Of a DNA stretch of 64,000 bases, positions 11,767 through 22,427 are shown piece after piece. Source of the stretch: Cornus controversa. Its lineage: Eukaryota; Streptophyta; Magnoliopsida; Cornales; Cornaceae. The notes beneath the pieces were generated by a model. That model was not told the origin of the DNA and made no database searches. It worked only from the letters and a program-made list of their open reading frames with translations. The DNA is taken from the NCBI GenBank assembly GCA_026545225.1, contig CM048845.1, positions 28,424,001 to 28,488,000 on the forward strand. The letters are read 5' to 3'. The position numbers and the translations under genes are program-made. Positions within the stretch are counted from its first letter, which is position 1, and every line of letters starts with the position of its first letter.

Positions 11767-13196
11767 TGATGCAGCTAAACTGTGATTATATTGTAAGCTT
11801 AATTTTGCCCATTTTATCAAAATATAATTTAACCACTCGCAAGAGCACGAATCTTTGTAGATAAGGTTCTATATAGAGGGTATCAATCCCACGAGGACTA
11901 GTCGCAATTGTCTTAAAGGAAGATTAATTCTACTTTAATCCTAAAAACAGGTTTTTGAGTTTTGTTTATACACTATTGCATAAATGAAATGACAATAAAA
12001 GTAAAGAGTTTAAAGTTGGGAGAGAGAACTAGGGTTGGTTTCCACCACTAGCCATTCACATGTTCATAAGTGTAGCAAGCATGGGATTCATGAATTAAAT
12101 GCCTAACAATGTCATTAGGCTTGTTACCTCAATGACATATCAAAAGATCAATGTGTGTGCTAACCTATCAGAATCCATCTTCAACAAGCATAGCTCTTCA
12201 ACCTAACTAACTACCTAATTACTCTACTCTCTAAGTGAACACTACATGCATCCAAACTACCTTGTCTTGGCATGGTCTATACAAACTAACATCACACGTT
12301 CATTTAAACACCATTATCTAGCCATCATTTGCACTTCTTGTGGAATATGCAAATGTTGTGCATTCAAGTGACAAAATCTACTCTAAGACAAGAATAAATT
12401 CCAAATCAAATGAATATATATAAGAAATGTATTTGTGTACATAGTCACTAGGATAAATAATCAACATTTAATTACAAATCCCAAGTGCTACAAAAAGGAA
12501 CATGTTTACATGGCTAGGGCTTCAACAACACCCTAGTATGGAAGTTAGTTGCTCATGGTTGCCTTGCACCCTTCCATTGATGGAGAAGATGAAGCTTCTT
12601 GGTCTGGTTCAGCTCCTTCTCCTCTCTCCTGAATGTCTCTCTTCTTGATGGTCTGATGTCTATTGAGAGATATGTGAGATATGAGAGATATGGCCCTTTT
12701 TGTGCTTTTTGGCTCCTTTTTCTACCTTGGGGCCCACCATATATATATATATATATATTAATATATATATCTCTTGTATCAAGAAGGTACCCAAAAGTCT
12801 TGTTCAAGTCAGACAATCCCCCTAAGTCGTGCAAAAAGGGGGATTTTGTTGCAAGTGGGAGAGCAGGTGAGCAAGTGGGCAAGTGGATTCTGTAGAATCT
12901 CGATTGATCGAGATTGGATCTCGATTGATCGAGATTTCGATCAATCGAAATGAGATCTCGATCAATCGAGATTTCGATTAATCGAGATCAACATCTCGAT
13001 TGATCGAGATGCCTTTGGCTGCATTTTTTGATTTCTTCTCTTGACTGCAGAAAGCTTCAAACTTTGCTCCATTTACTCCAATACCTGCAAAACGTCAAAA
13101 ACACAAAAATACCGTAAACATATATCGATAAACGCAAAAACGAAACTAACATATGCAATAAAGAGGGTTCAAATGCATGGAATTGAACATTTATCA
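11767..13196 (-). mobile_element. Solo LTR of the Athila B family, minus strand
   Basis: This 1,430-bp LTR matches the Athila B LTRs (47154-48574 and 58742-60163) in reverse orientation. It starts TGATAA at 13196 and ends ACATCA-like at 11767. A perfect target duplication, ATAAA, flanks it at 11762-11766 and 13197-13201. No internal element sequence is present, so it is the usual product of recombination between the two LTRs of a former full copy. It includes all six TCGATNNATCGA palindromes at 12900-13009. Confidence 0.93.
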
Positions 13197-13351
13197 ATAA
13201 ACACTATATAATCGCAGACTAATCATATGCAAATGATTATCTATGCGTATACTCATTATTGTTCATCCCAATGAGCCCCACATCAATCAATGCATCTGTA
13301 CCAATTCATTTCCATTCCTAAATCAAGAAATTTCAACTTTCTAAGGGTCAG

Positions 13352-13593
13352 GGGACTTTGAGGCCCCTCAAACTCAAGTTTGAGTCGCCTTAAACTTCCA
13401 GAAGACTTATTGATTTCAAAAGGCACTTTGAGGTCCCTCAAACTACACTTTGAGGCCCCTCAAAATTTTGAGGCACCTCAAACTGCACTTCGAGGCCCCT
13501 CAAACTTCACTTTAAGGCCCCTCAAAAATTTTAAGGCTTCTCAAACTGCACTTTGAGGCCCCTCAAACTCCACTTTGAGGCCCCTCAAACTAC
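13352..13593. repeat. Palindromic array TTTGAGGCCCCTCAAA, second LTR of element C
   Basis: This is the same array as at 4687-4866, with about two more units. The near-palindrome TTTGAGGCCCCTCAAA recurs at 20-25 bp spacing. Confidence 0.8.
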
Positions 13594-15468
13594 ACTCGAC
13601 TCGAAACTCTATAAAATTCCTCAACTTGATACATTGGCCATTTTTGTGCTCAAAAATCATCCTACAAACCTAGGATCATTCATATCTCATTTCAATCATC
13701 TACAAATGATAAATCATCACGCACATACTTATATATAGAGTATGAAATCGTAGCATATTTCCAACATGTTCACAACATGTTCATAAAGTATAAAGATAAC
13801 ATATCATCTTCAAGTTTCATACATATATTTGATATGCACTAAGTCCATATCCCAGACATGCCAAATGACAAAATTAACAAAAAAAGAGTTCTAAGACTCT
13901 GAATCCATATCATGAATGCTCACCGTCCATCACTTCCTTGCCATGTCCTGAAAATATTAATATAGGGGGATGAGCAAGTTCAACGGCTCAAAGTAATATG
14001 TTGTGCAATCCACTCAAGTCAACATTTCATATAATTGCATAAAGGCAATACCAATGCACATTCTAGCTACGTGTCATGCTCCCTAGCATTCTAGTCAAAA
14101 ATTATAACATTCATTTCCACGACATACTAATCGATACATTTGTCAACCATAATTCACAACATGTTTCATTTCACAACCCATCATATTTATAACATATGAT
14201 ACATTCGAATTTATTCACAATTTCACTCATTTCACATAAGTCACGTTACTTCACATAGTTCAACACAAAATCACATTGTACTCGGAATTGAACTCACACC
14301 CACACCACACACCCAAGATATGTACCGAAGTCCCACATCTTAAATCCCTTTGGCTATTTTGGGCTACTAACTTGTTAGGTAACCACCCACTTGCGCAAGG
14401 TAGAGGACTTTCAACCCCAAAGAGGATGTTTGTCTCTTCTATTTTCTATGACTCATTCCCGAGTATTCATTACAAACACAAAGATATTTCATGTTTTGAA
14501 CGTACATATGCACATTTGGATACATTGCACTTAATACATGCCCTATGTCCATTCTAACATGTCATTCAATAATTCATAATGACACAAATATAAATTAAAT
14601 TTCCAAAATCAAGCCTTTCAATATATTCACTAAAAACTCACATATGCAATCTATATATCAATTTGCACAATTAAGCAATTCATACATTCAATAACATCTA
14701 TTAACCATTTCCAAATCAATAAGACATATATCACCAATTCACTTCCACAATTAATTTTACAAAATCCAATATAATCATATATAACATGAATACATCAATT
14801 TTATGCTAAAAATATGAAATTAAACTTGAAATGTAAGACACAACACACACCCCCTACCTCAATAGCTATAGTTTCAAGCTATTCCTTACTTCACTCAAAA
14901 AAATTTACTTTCTTGGAAATTAATTTCGGACTGATCAAATTCAAGCCTTCGTCACGTAGATCGTTTCTTCCTTCTTCGGCGAATTCAAATTCCCACCCGA
15001 AGTCCCTCTAAATTGTTGAAGAAGAGAAGGAGAAGAAGTTGCTATATATGTATGTTTATATATATGATGTTCACGGCTGAGGGAAGAAGAGAATAGGGCT
15101 GGGTGATCTCCTTTTCTATTTATAGAAAAATGACCTTCTCATATTTACAACAATGCCATTACTTTTCCCTAAACCTTCTCAGGCTCGTTTTTGGAGTTCC
15201 ATAATTCTGATTGAGACGAAATCGATTCCGTAACACATAAAATATTTTATTTAAGTTATCCTCCAAATTTGAAGTCATTCTGAGACTTTTGTATTTTCTA
15301 GGCCCACGGGACCCGCGCCCCTGGGTTGACCGAACCCAAAAAAGTCAACTTTTGCCAAACGTTCTAAAATTTTCACCATACCTTAGATATGTTATCTAAA
15401 CATGTATTTGACATTTAAAATACATAAACAATCATTTAAAACACTAATATGATGATTCTTACATCTTG

Positions 15469-17405
15469 TGTCATATATATGATTATATGTGGAATATGTG
15501 GTGGTTGAATGCATGATATTTCTATGTGCTAAAATTATGCTTTGAGCGTAGCTTGAGTAAAGTATGCTAATTTTGAAGTTGTATGCATATGAGAGGTTAT
15601 ATGCATGTGTTTACATATATGTGTTATGTGTGGTTTGTGGAGATGTGATGCATGGTATGTTTCTTTATAACTAGATAATGCATTGTGAAGCATGAATAAT
15701 GAATTCTTGATACAATATGTTCGAAATGCATATATAGGGGCCATTGTGAGTAAACGGGGAAAATTGGTCGAATTGCCTAGAGTAGTTCAATACTCAGTGA
15801 GATGTTAGAATGGGTAAATCACCTTGGAGGAGGTAAATTCTCAGTGATCGGGATCTAACTACCTTGGAGTAGGTAAATACTCGATGGGGATTTCCAAAAG
15901 TTGTCCAAATCACTTGGAGTAGGTAAATACTCGGTGATTGTGGTTTACTCACCTTGGAGTAGGTAAATACTTGGTGAAAACTCAAATAAAGAAAAGGGGC
16001 CAAGTCATCTTGGAGTAGGTAAATACTCGGTGACGGTGGTCTACCCACCTTAGAGTAGGTAAATACTCAGTGGCGGAGTTGGAATAGTGTGGGAAGTGTC
16101 TCGGTTACATGATTTGGTCAAGAATCATGTTAGGGTTCTGGGTTAAGTACGAGAGAGATACAAGTGTGTGGTTAATGCTTTCATTCTAAATTGTGAAGCA
16201 TGTTATGTGTTTAATACATTTATATATATATATATGCATTACTTATGGATGAACATGGTATATGTTGGATGATACATGTAATGTTGTGACATGCATTCCT
16301 ATAGGTCATGTCGCGTCAGCTCTTAGGAGGGTTGGGGTATCTCTACTGAGCTGCAGTGGTGCTCACCCCTTTATTCTGAACTCTTTTACAGATAAGACGC
16401 TGATGACGGATGGGACTTGAGTGTCCAAGTAGAACTCTAGTAGCATTTTGATATATTTTGGGATATTGTATTTTTGGCTATTCGTGCCAGTTTGTGGCAC
16501 GTTATCTATGTAGTTGTAGTCATGGTTGAATGTTTAGCATTTTTGGACCTTATGCATGAAATCCTTGTAATGACTATGAACTTGGAAGCCACTTAGATTT
16601 GGGATGTATATTTTGGGCCCAATGGATGTTTTGGAGTTATATAAATGTTGTAGTTGCATTACCATATATATAATTTGTGTTTTTCATTCGAATCTTGTAT
16701 GTATAAAGATGAGATTGGTTAATGGGAATGAATGTGGATTGTGAGACCTTTGTGATTCAAATGTGTTATTTGATAAATGGGTATGATGATATGGTGTTTC
16801 TAGATGATTTGGGTGTTGTTGGATGAGTTTTATGTGTTGGAAAGGTTTAGATATGAGTATTGGGGTGAATTTTGGTCAAAAATGTGTAAAATAGGGTTTC
16901 CAGGTTGAATTAGTTGACTGATTATTTTTTATAATTCGGCTAACATTGACAGAGCATTTTAGAGCTTTCTAGAGTAGCAAATTAGTCGACTAATGCACTT
17001 GATAGGTTGACTGATGCCCTATAAGTCGACTGATGCAGATTTTCAAAATTTTAAAAGAGACATAACTTGGTTGTTTCAAACTCGAATCAAGTGATTCTTT
17101 TTTTTTAAATTGAGTATTTTTGGATTCTCTGTCCAATAGGACGAGTCTCAATTTCGGATTCCAAACACACAAAGTGTTGAGTCCTTAAAGTGAGTGATTC
17201 ATGAGAGTGTGGATAAATAGAATTTCCACTAAGATGATATGTTTTAATATAGGGCCCATTGGGAATGGTTGAGGTGGAATATTGCACATCTACGTGCAAG
17301 AATAAAGTTAAGCTTCTGCGGTGTTTGAGGGTAAGAGAGTCCATTGGGATTGATGGATGGTAGTAACCTCCGTTTTCCCGGGAGTAAGGGGATCGGGGCA
17401 TGACA
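15469..17405 (+). repeat. Old gypsy-type LTR remnant R
   Basis: No coding sequence is present. The stretch ends GGGCATGACA, and an initiator-Met type primer site follows three bases later, which identifies it as the 3' part of a plus-strand LTR. The style, including TGGTGCTCACCCC near 16350, fits chromovirus LTRs. Its left end is not visible: the sequence immediately left of element C (4397-4405) appears to be its continuation, and A1 lies beyond. It holds a dispersed 28-bp repeat at 15813-16075 and repeated GTCGACTGATGC-like motifs at 16909-17036. Confidence 0.65.
15813..16075 (+). repeat. 28-bp repeated core in LTR remnant R
   Basis: Seven copies of a core close to CACCTTGGAGTAGGTAAATA (continuing CTCGGTGA) are separated by variable spacers of about 5-30 bp. 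The core is much better conserved than the spacers. Confidence 0.85.
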
Positions 17406-17408
17406 GAA

Positions 17409-17420
17409 TGGTATCAAAGC
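17409..17420 (+). promoter_or_regulatory. Primer binding site of remnant R
   Basis: TGGTATCAAAGC lies three bases after the end of LTR remnant R and resembles the initiator-Met tRNA site TGGTATCAGAGC. About 100 bp of leader-like sequence follows to around 17520. No gag or pol is seen after it. Confidence 0.7.
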
Positions 17421-17575
17421 TTGATACTATCGTATGAGTGTGGTTAAGGTTGTTCACAGGGTTGAGTGAATGGGTTCGCGATCCAAGGGAGTCCCGGTGG
17501 TCCGGGTTCAGAGGCGTGACAACTACACTAAATGTAAGAACCCCACTAGTTGGTCATTTTACTCCACCGACCAAA

Positions 17576-17770
17576 TTAACATAGCGCAACAGTTGCTTTC
17601 AACATCTTGGCAGCAAGTCAAGTTACCACAATGCAACAAATAACTTTTAACATATTTTGGTGGTGAGCCAAGTCGTCACCACGGTACGGTAGATATCGTC
17701 AACATCTTGGCGGCAGACCAAGTCACCACAGTACGGCAGACATCGTCAATATCTTGGCAACAGGCCAAAA
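17576..17770. repeat. Four diverged ~50-bp tandem units
   Basis: The core CAACATCTTGGCGGCAGACC followed by AAGTCACCAC recurs four times at a spacing of about 47-53 bp. I do not recognise a family, and no coding potential is visible. Confidence 0.7.
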
Positions 17771-17872
17771 GTTTTTTTTTATTAGGTCGACTGAACTTGG
17801 AACAATCCTCCAAGTTGCTTACGTACCCTGAATAGGGATCAAGTTATCACGTAGTTCAATTTTTTTTTTTTT

Positions 17873-18165
17873 GAAGATAGTTTATACTCATATCAAGGAG
17901 TGCTTTTTTTTTCCTATACAGACAGTTTATACTCGTATCAATGAGTATTTGATTTTTTTTTTCATGAAGACAGTTTATACTCATGTTAATGAGTGCTTGA
18001 TTTTTTTTTCTATGAGACAATTTAAACTCATGTCAAGGAGTTCTTGATTTTTTTTTCATGCAGACAGTTTATACTAGTGTCAAGGAAAGTTTTTTTTTTA
18101 TAGATAGTTTATACTCATGTCATAGAGTGTCATTGACAGTTTAGGCTCGTACCAGGGAGCGCTTT
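17873..18165. repeat. Seven ~48-bp tandem units with poly-T linkers
   Basis: The unit GACAGTTTATACTCATGTCA followed by AGGAGTGCTTGA and a run of 8-10 T recurs about seven times. Units differ at several positions, so the array is not very young. Confidence 0.8.
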
Positions 18166-18587
18166 AGCTTTAATTATTTTTCAACTTTGTAAGACTCAGA
18201 AGACAATCCAAGCTTGTGTTCAAAGGTGTGAACCAGCTCAATGTCAATTTGGAGATTTCCTTCTTGCTTTGTTTCTTCATTGTACTCTGTACTTGAGAAG
18301 AAACATTGCCTACGAACTCATCTCCCCACCCAAAAAGAAAAGGTATTTCATTCGTCATGGTCCATGCAGGCGGATTGAATCTCACCTAGTATGCTTTCAT
18401 TCTACTGTGAGATTCGATCCTGACAACATCTTCGAGCTTTGGCCCCCACACTTTTCCTTCCTTCAGTCTTTTGATTTTGAAGCTTCTTGTTCTATTTGGA
18501 ATTAGAGATGAATTTGTTCTTGTTCCTCGCTTTCTTATCTGAGACCTTCGTTTTGCTGCTTAGTAGAGACAGTTCGAGAAAATGACT
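18166..18587. other. Unassigned sequence left of the Tat element
   Basis: No recognisable protein domain or repeat is seen. Short ORFs exist on both strands but show no known motif. The last five bases before the Tat LTR are TGACT; the matching duplication would lie beyond the right edge of the window. Confidence 0.5.
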
Positions 18588-19006
18588 TGTAGGGGCAAAA
18601 TTAACACTCGGTCCAATGGGCTAAACTGATACAGATAATGGACCAGGCACACGTCGGCTTAAGCCCATGTATCAGCAGAAAGCCCAAAAGAGCTGGGTCA
18701 TGAGTTATCAAGGGCCTAATCGCCCCGCCCCAAGACTGCAAAGCCCAAATCAAAAGCAGACTTACAACTCAAAAAGGAATCCAAATTCCTTAAGAGAAAA
18801 TTTAGCTGTCAATAAGGAAACTCAAGTCCTAAAAGGATTTAAATTCCTATTTGTATAAATATTCATGAAACTATCAATGAAAGGGATCCTCGAATCCACC
18901 TCTCGTAAGATCTTTCTCTTTCTCTGAAAACATTCTGTTCATTATTTTTGGATGTGTGCATTAAGTTGTTTGGTGATTATTAGTTAAACAATTTTTTGTA
19001 CCTACA
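18588..19006 (+). repeat. 5' LTR of the Tat element
   Basis: This short LTR (419 bp) starts TGTAGG and ends CCTACA, a perfect 6-bp terminal inverted repeat. Its first 271 bp match 63729-64000 at about 90% identity. Confidence 0.9.
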
Positions 19007-19008
19007 CT

Positions 19009-19026
19009 TTGGGGTCGTCTATGGGA
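19009..19026 (+). promoter_or_regulatory. Primer binding site of the Tat element (decayed)
   Basis: TTGGGGTCGTCTATGGGA follows the LTR end by two bases. It resembles TGGCGCCGTCTGTGGGAA, a common primer site in Tat-lineage elements, with several changes. Confidence 0.6.
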
Positions 19027-19065
19027 AATGTTTAGTCATTTTCCCAAATAAAAGAAACTGGTAAC

Positions 19066-20747
19066 CATGGTGGATACGAGGAGAAATACTTATGATGTGG
19101 CGAAGTTGGTTCGACACCCCAGGAACCAAATAAGGGCGCCACCCATACAACCCATACAACAGAGGCTCGGTATCCGCTGGCATGCCATAGCGTTCAACAG
19201 TTAACCCAACAAAAAGATGTCATACATCAACAGATCGCAGATCTACAGGCCAGGGTGGAACACACTGAAAGCGCAAGAAACCCCGGGCTACAACAAAATC
19301 AAGGGGCCGGCTTGAATAACCGCTCGTTGAGCACCTCACATCATAATCGATCTGATAGTAGACAGCATCACCTCGATCGGCCCAGTGAGGGTCAAATCAA
19401 TCCCTCGCAACCCCTCTCAGAATGGAGAATCCAGATGCAATGGGAGATCAACACGCTAAAGGGTGACAGACCACGCTATTTAGCCAATCGATCACTCACC
19501 ACCACCCGATTGACCGAATCCCCTTTCATCGAGGAAATAGTCAGAACCAAAAGGCCAGGGACACTCTACCGACGTTCACTACCTTCGATGGGAAAATGGA
19601 CCCGGTAGAGCAAATCTACCAGTACCAATAGGAGATGACACTGAACATCAACAACGATGCACTTATATGCAAGATCTTCCCATCCAGCCTATCTAGGCCA
19701 GCGCTGCTTTGGTTCAAGTAGCAGCCACCCCGTTCGATACCAAATTTTGATAAACTATGCGATCTATTCGTAGTCCAGTATGTGGGATACTAGGAACGCA
19801 AAAGGACGATCTCTTCGCTGTTCACCATGAGACAAGCCAAATAGGAGATGTTGAAATCTTTCCTAACCTGTTTTAACTTAGAGATGTCCATGATAGATCA
19901 ATGTAATCAGACTGCTGCAGTGGTATCTTTTAAGATAACAGTTTCTCTAAAAGAAGGGTTCCATCGATCCCTAGTAAAGAACGCTCCGAAGGATATGGGC
20001 GAATTGAACCTCCGAGCCCAAAAGTACCTGAGGATAGATGAGGATGAGGTAGCCAGAATGCAATGATCGACCATAATAATTATGGTGCAACAAACTAAAA
20101 GCCAAGTGGCCAAGGGGAAGCCACCTCACGCATCTTCCATATCTGCTCCAAATGTTATGAAAAGGCGAAAGATCGAGGAGAAGATCACCCCTTTAAAAGT
20201 ATCTTGGGCCAGACTCTACTATGAAAACAAGGGCAAAGGATTTTTTCGCCCTTCTCTAGCTATTAGGCAACCACCAGAGTAGAGGGACAAAAATAAACAC
20301 TGTTCCCTCCACAATGACTTCGGCCATACCACTAACAAGTGTAGGATCTTAAGACAGTAGATCGAAACCCTGACAAAAGGCAAACAAGTAACTCAATCCC
20401 GTTTTGGTCTGGATTATCAATCAACCCTAACAAAAGGCAAACAAGTAACTCAATCCCGTTTTGGTCTAGATTATCAATCAACCCTAACAAAAGGCAAACA
20501 AGTAACTCAATCCCGTTTTGGTCTGGATTATCAATGCGATTCATGGCCGACCAACCTCGGATAAAGAAAGCGAGTCTAAAAGATGGTTGAATCTCATGAG
20601 TGACTAGAAGATCCAGAGAATTGGAGAACTCCGCTCAGTACATGATCACTCAGCCAATACGCCAATCAACTTCATGGACAAAGACATGAGAAGGGCCCAA
20701 ATGCCCCACAAAGATCTTCTCGTGATTAGCCTCATCATTTCCAACAG
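19066..20747 (+). pseudogene. gag region of the Tat element
   Basis: The region starts at an ATG in good context (ACCATGG) shortly after the primer site. The segment LTESPFIEEIVRTKRPGTL near 19510-19570 is the conserved entry to the Tat gag core. A gag-core-like stretch follows to about 20060 (EGFHRSLVKNAPKDMGELNL), then a basic linker. A zinc-knuckle-like sequence (CSLHNDFGHTTNKC) is near 20300. The end holds a 57-bp in-frame triplication. It is heavily broken. Athila A2 interrupts the element immediately after this part, and the protease continues on the far side of A2. Confidence 0.75.
20374..20535 (+). repeat. 57-bp in-frame triplication in Tat gag
   Basis: Units start at 20374, 20431 and 20488. 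They are nearly identical and 57 bp (19 codons) long; each would encode TKGKQVTQSRFGLDYQSTL. The near identity contrasts with the roughly 10% LTR divergence of the element. Confidence 0.92.
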
Positions 20748-20752
20748 CGAGG

Positions 20753-22282
20753 TGATCGGCGTTGAATGTTACGCATTCTAGCCTCTTAACTTATGTATTT
20801 TATTCTCTTAGTGATAGATTATTTTGTGATTTTACTTTATTTTAGTGTTTTCTGTATTTTCAGGGCCTTAATGATTATTTCAGTTAATACCAAGCTTTTG
20901 GGCATTTAAAGAAGACATCCAAGATGGTGAGATGAAGCCTACATCAAGGAGATTCACTCAACCATTTATTTCAACTCAAATCAGCCCAAGAAAGAGGTCC
21001 AAGAGAATTACAATTGCTTAAGAAGGTCTCGGGCCTGAAGCCCAAATCTGCGCATAATACAGTCTTAATCCCATTTTGGAAAATGGACCAGAAGTCTTAT
21101 TTTCAAGCCTCAAATCGACATAATTCTCGAGCAGAATTGAACGAAATTTGATTCTGCACACTTTTCTATTTCACGAAAATTTCGTAAATCGGACTTCTAG
21201 TGGGTCAAAAGTTGGGCCGAAGTCAGCAGGAAAAACTCACCTGATTAGTGCTGCAGAAAACCCTAATTTATTCCTAATTGGATTAGGACTTTGGGGTATT
21301 CTCTTGGGGAATAAAGTAAAGACTTAGAGGCTGAATTGAGAGAGGAGAGAAGAGATTAGACAGAGAGAACAGAGCTTGGAGAGTCTGAGAGGGTTGAGAA
21401 GAGAACAGAAACATATTTGTAGAGCCATTGGAGAACAAAGTCATACGCGTAATTCAGAAAGATGATGTCTTCTTCCTCAACAGTCGAAGCTTCTTCTTCT
21501 ACCATGAGCGGCTAGTTCATCCACTAGGGTTTTGATGTAGCCCTAACAAAGCATCAATGGTTTGATTGTTTTAATTATTGGGGACCTTTATATACATGCA
21601 TAGATTGTGTAATTCAGAGGATTCTTATAATAGAATTGAGCAATAAAAGTCTTGTAAATTCAATCTCAATGATTTCTTATCTTGTCTTAGATATTTAGTT
21701 GTTGTTATTGAACTCAATCTCTTTTGTTTTCTATGATCATGAGAGAGATTATTACACAATGGTAATCACTGAATATATTGTTATGAGCTTTGATGGATTA
21801 TGCCTAGAGAAGATGAACCATACTGCACCCTAGATTAGAGTAGTTAGGCAGATGGCCCATGCCAATTGAAGATAGTCCATGGTTTAGCCTTAATCATATG
21901 TTATCTTCTTGACGGATGAAGGTGAGCTTGTAGCCACCGACACCACTTATGCATGATGTAATTCCCCTATAGCTGATTCAATTGACCATTGATTGTGGAG
22001 TTAGTGGTGAAGTCAAACACCCTAGATTTCTCTCATATTATCTTCACTATCTTGTTTACTTTGATTTATTTTATTTTTCTTTTTCAATAATTTAGTTTAA
22101 AAATCAGAATTCTTTTCTCCTAAATTTAATAAGAATTAATTCCGTATTCCAACTCATCAGACCATAATCCCTGAGGTACGATACCCCTTTCGATAGCCCT
22201 ATTCTGCAAGGAATTCGTTCTATTGCGAACTGTGAAAATTTTTAATTGATATACTTTCTGAGTCACACTCACACACGAATCA
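20753..22282 (+). repeat. 5' LTR of Athila A2
   Basis: This 1,530-bp LTR with TG...CA ends is about 96-97% identical by eye to the 3' LTR at 31701-33167 and also matches the A1 LTR. No palindromic TCGAT array is seen in it. Confidence 0.93.
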
Positions 22283-22287
22283 ATTTT

Positions 22288-22305
22288 TGGTGCCGTTGCC
22301 GGGGA
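22288..22305 (+). promoter_or_regulatory. Primer binding site of Athila A2 (tRNA-Asp)
   Basis: TGGTGCCGTTGCCGGGGA lies five bases after the LTR. It is complementary, with one change, to the 3' end of plant tRNA-Asp, the usual primer of Athila elements. Confidence 0.88.
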
Positions 22306-22427
22306 TTATCTATTTGATTGATTGGATTTTACAAAATTAGTTTTAATTGGATTTTTAGTTTAGAAAATTTTTATATTTTATTTTTAATTTTGTTTTTGTT
22401 TTCTTTTCAAGTGCTTTTAGCTAATAT

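Larger units (their letters stand above)
4406..15463 (-). mobile_element. Chromovirus-type Ty3/gypsy element C (Tekay/Del-like), minus strand
   Basis: The two LTRs (4406-6743 and 11639-15463) start TGTCACACCCC and end TTCTTACA on the plus strand. They enclose a minus-strand gag-pol with a chromodomain at its C-terminus. A perfect 5-bp target duplication, TCTTG, lies at 4401-4405 and 15464-15468. The LTRs differ by about 6-7% over the stretches compared by eye, suggesting a few million years. All pol parts are recognisable, but the coding region is broken in several places. Its 5' (right-hand) LTR received a solo LTR of the Athila B family after insertion. Its own host seems to be the LTR remnant R. 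Confidence 0.93.
11639..15463 (-). repeat. 5' LTR of element C, interrupted by a solo LTR
   Basis: This is the partner of 4406-6743. Once the inserted 1,430 bp solo LTR and its 5-bp duplication are discounted it is about 2.39 kb. It has the same TATA-like sequence and the same palindromic array as the other LTR. Confidence 0.9.

Noticed and set aside
12739-12772. AT-rich microsatellites here and at 36622, 43769 and 47589 as origin-like elements
   Set aside because: Simple TA repeats inside LTRs; nothing else supports an origin.
18200-18560. Possible host gene exon left of the Tat element
   Set aside because: Short ORFs only, no domain, no convincing splice pattern and no start context.
20332-20544. 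Minus-strand repetitive ORF of 70 codons
   Set aside because: It is the antisense reading of the 57-bp triplication in Tat gag.
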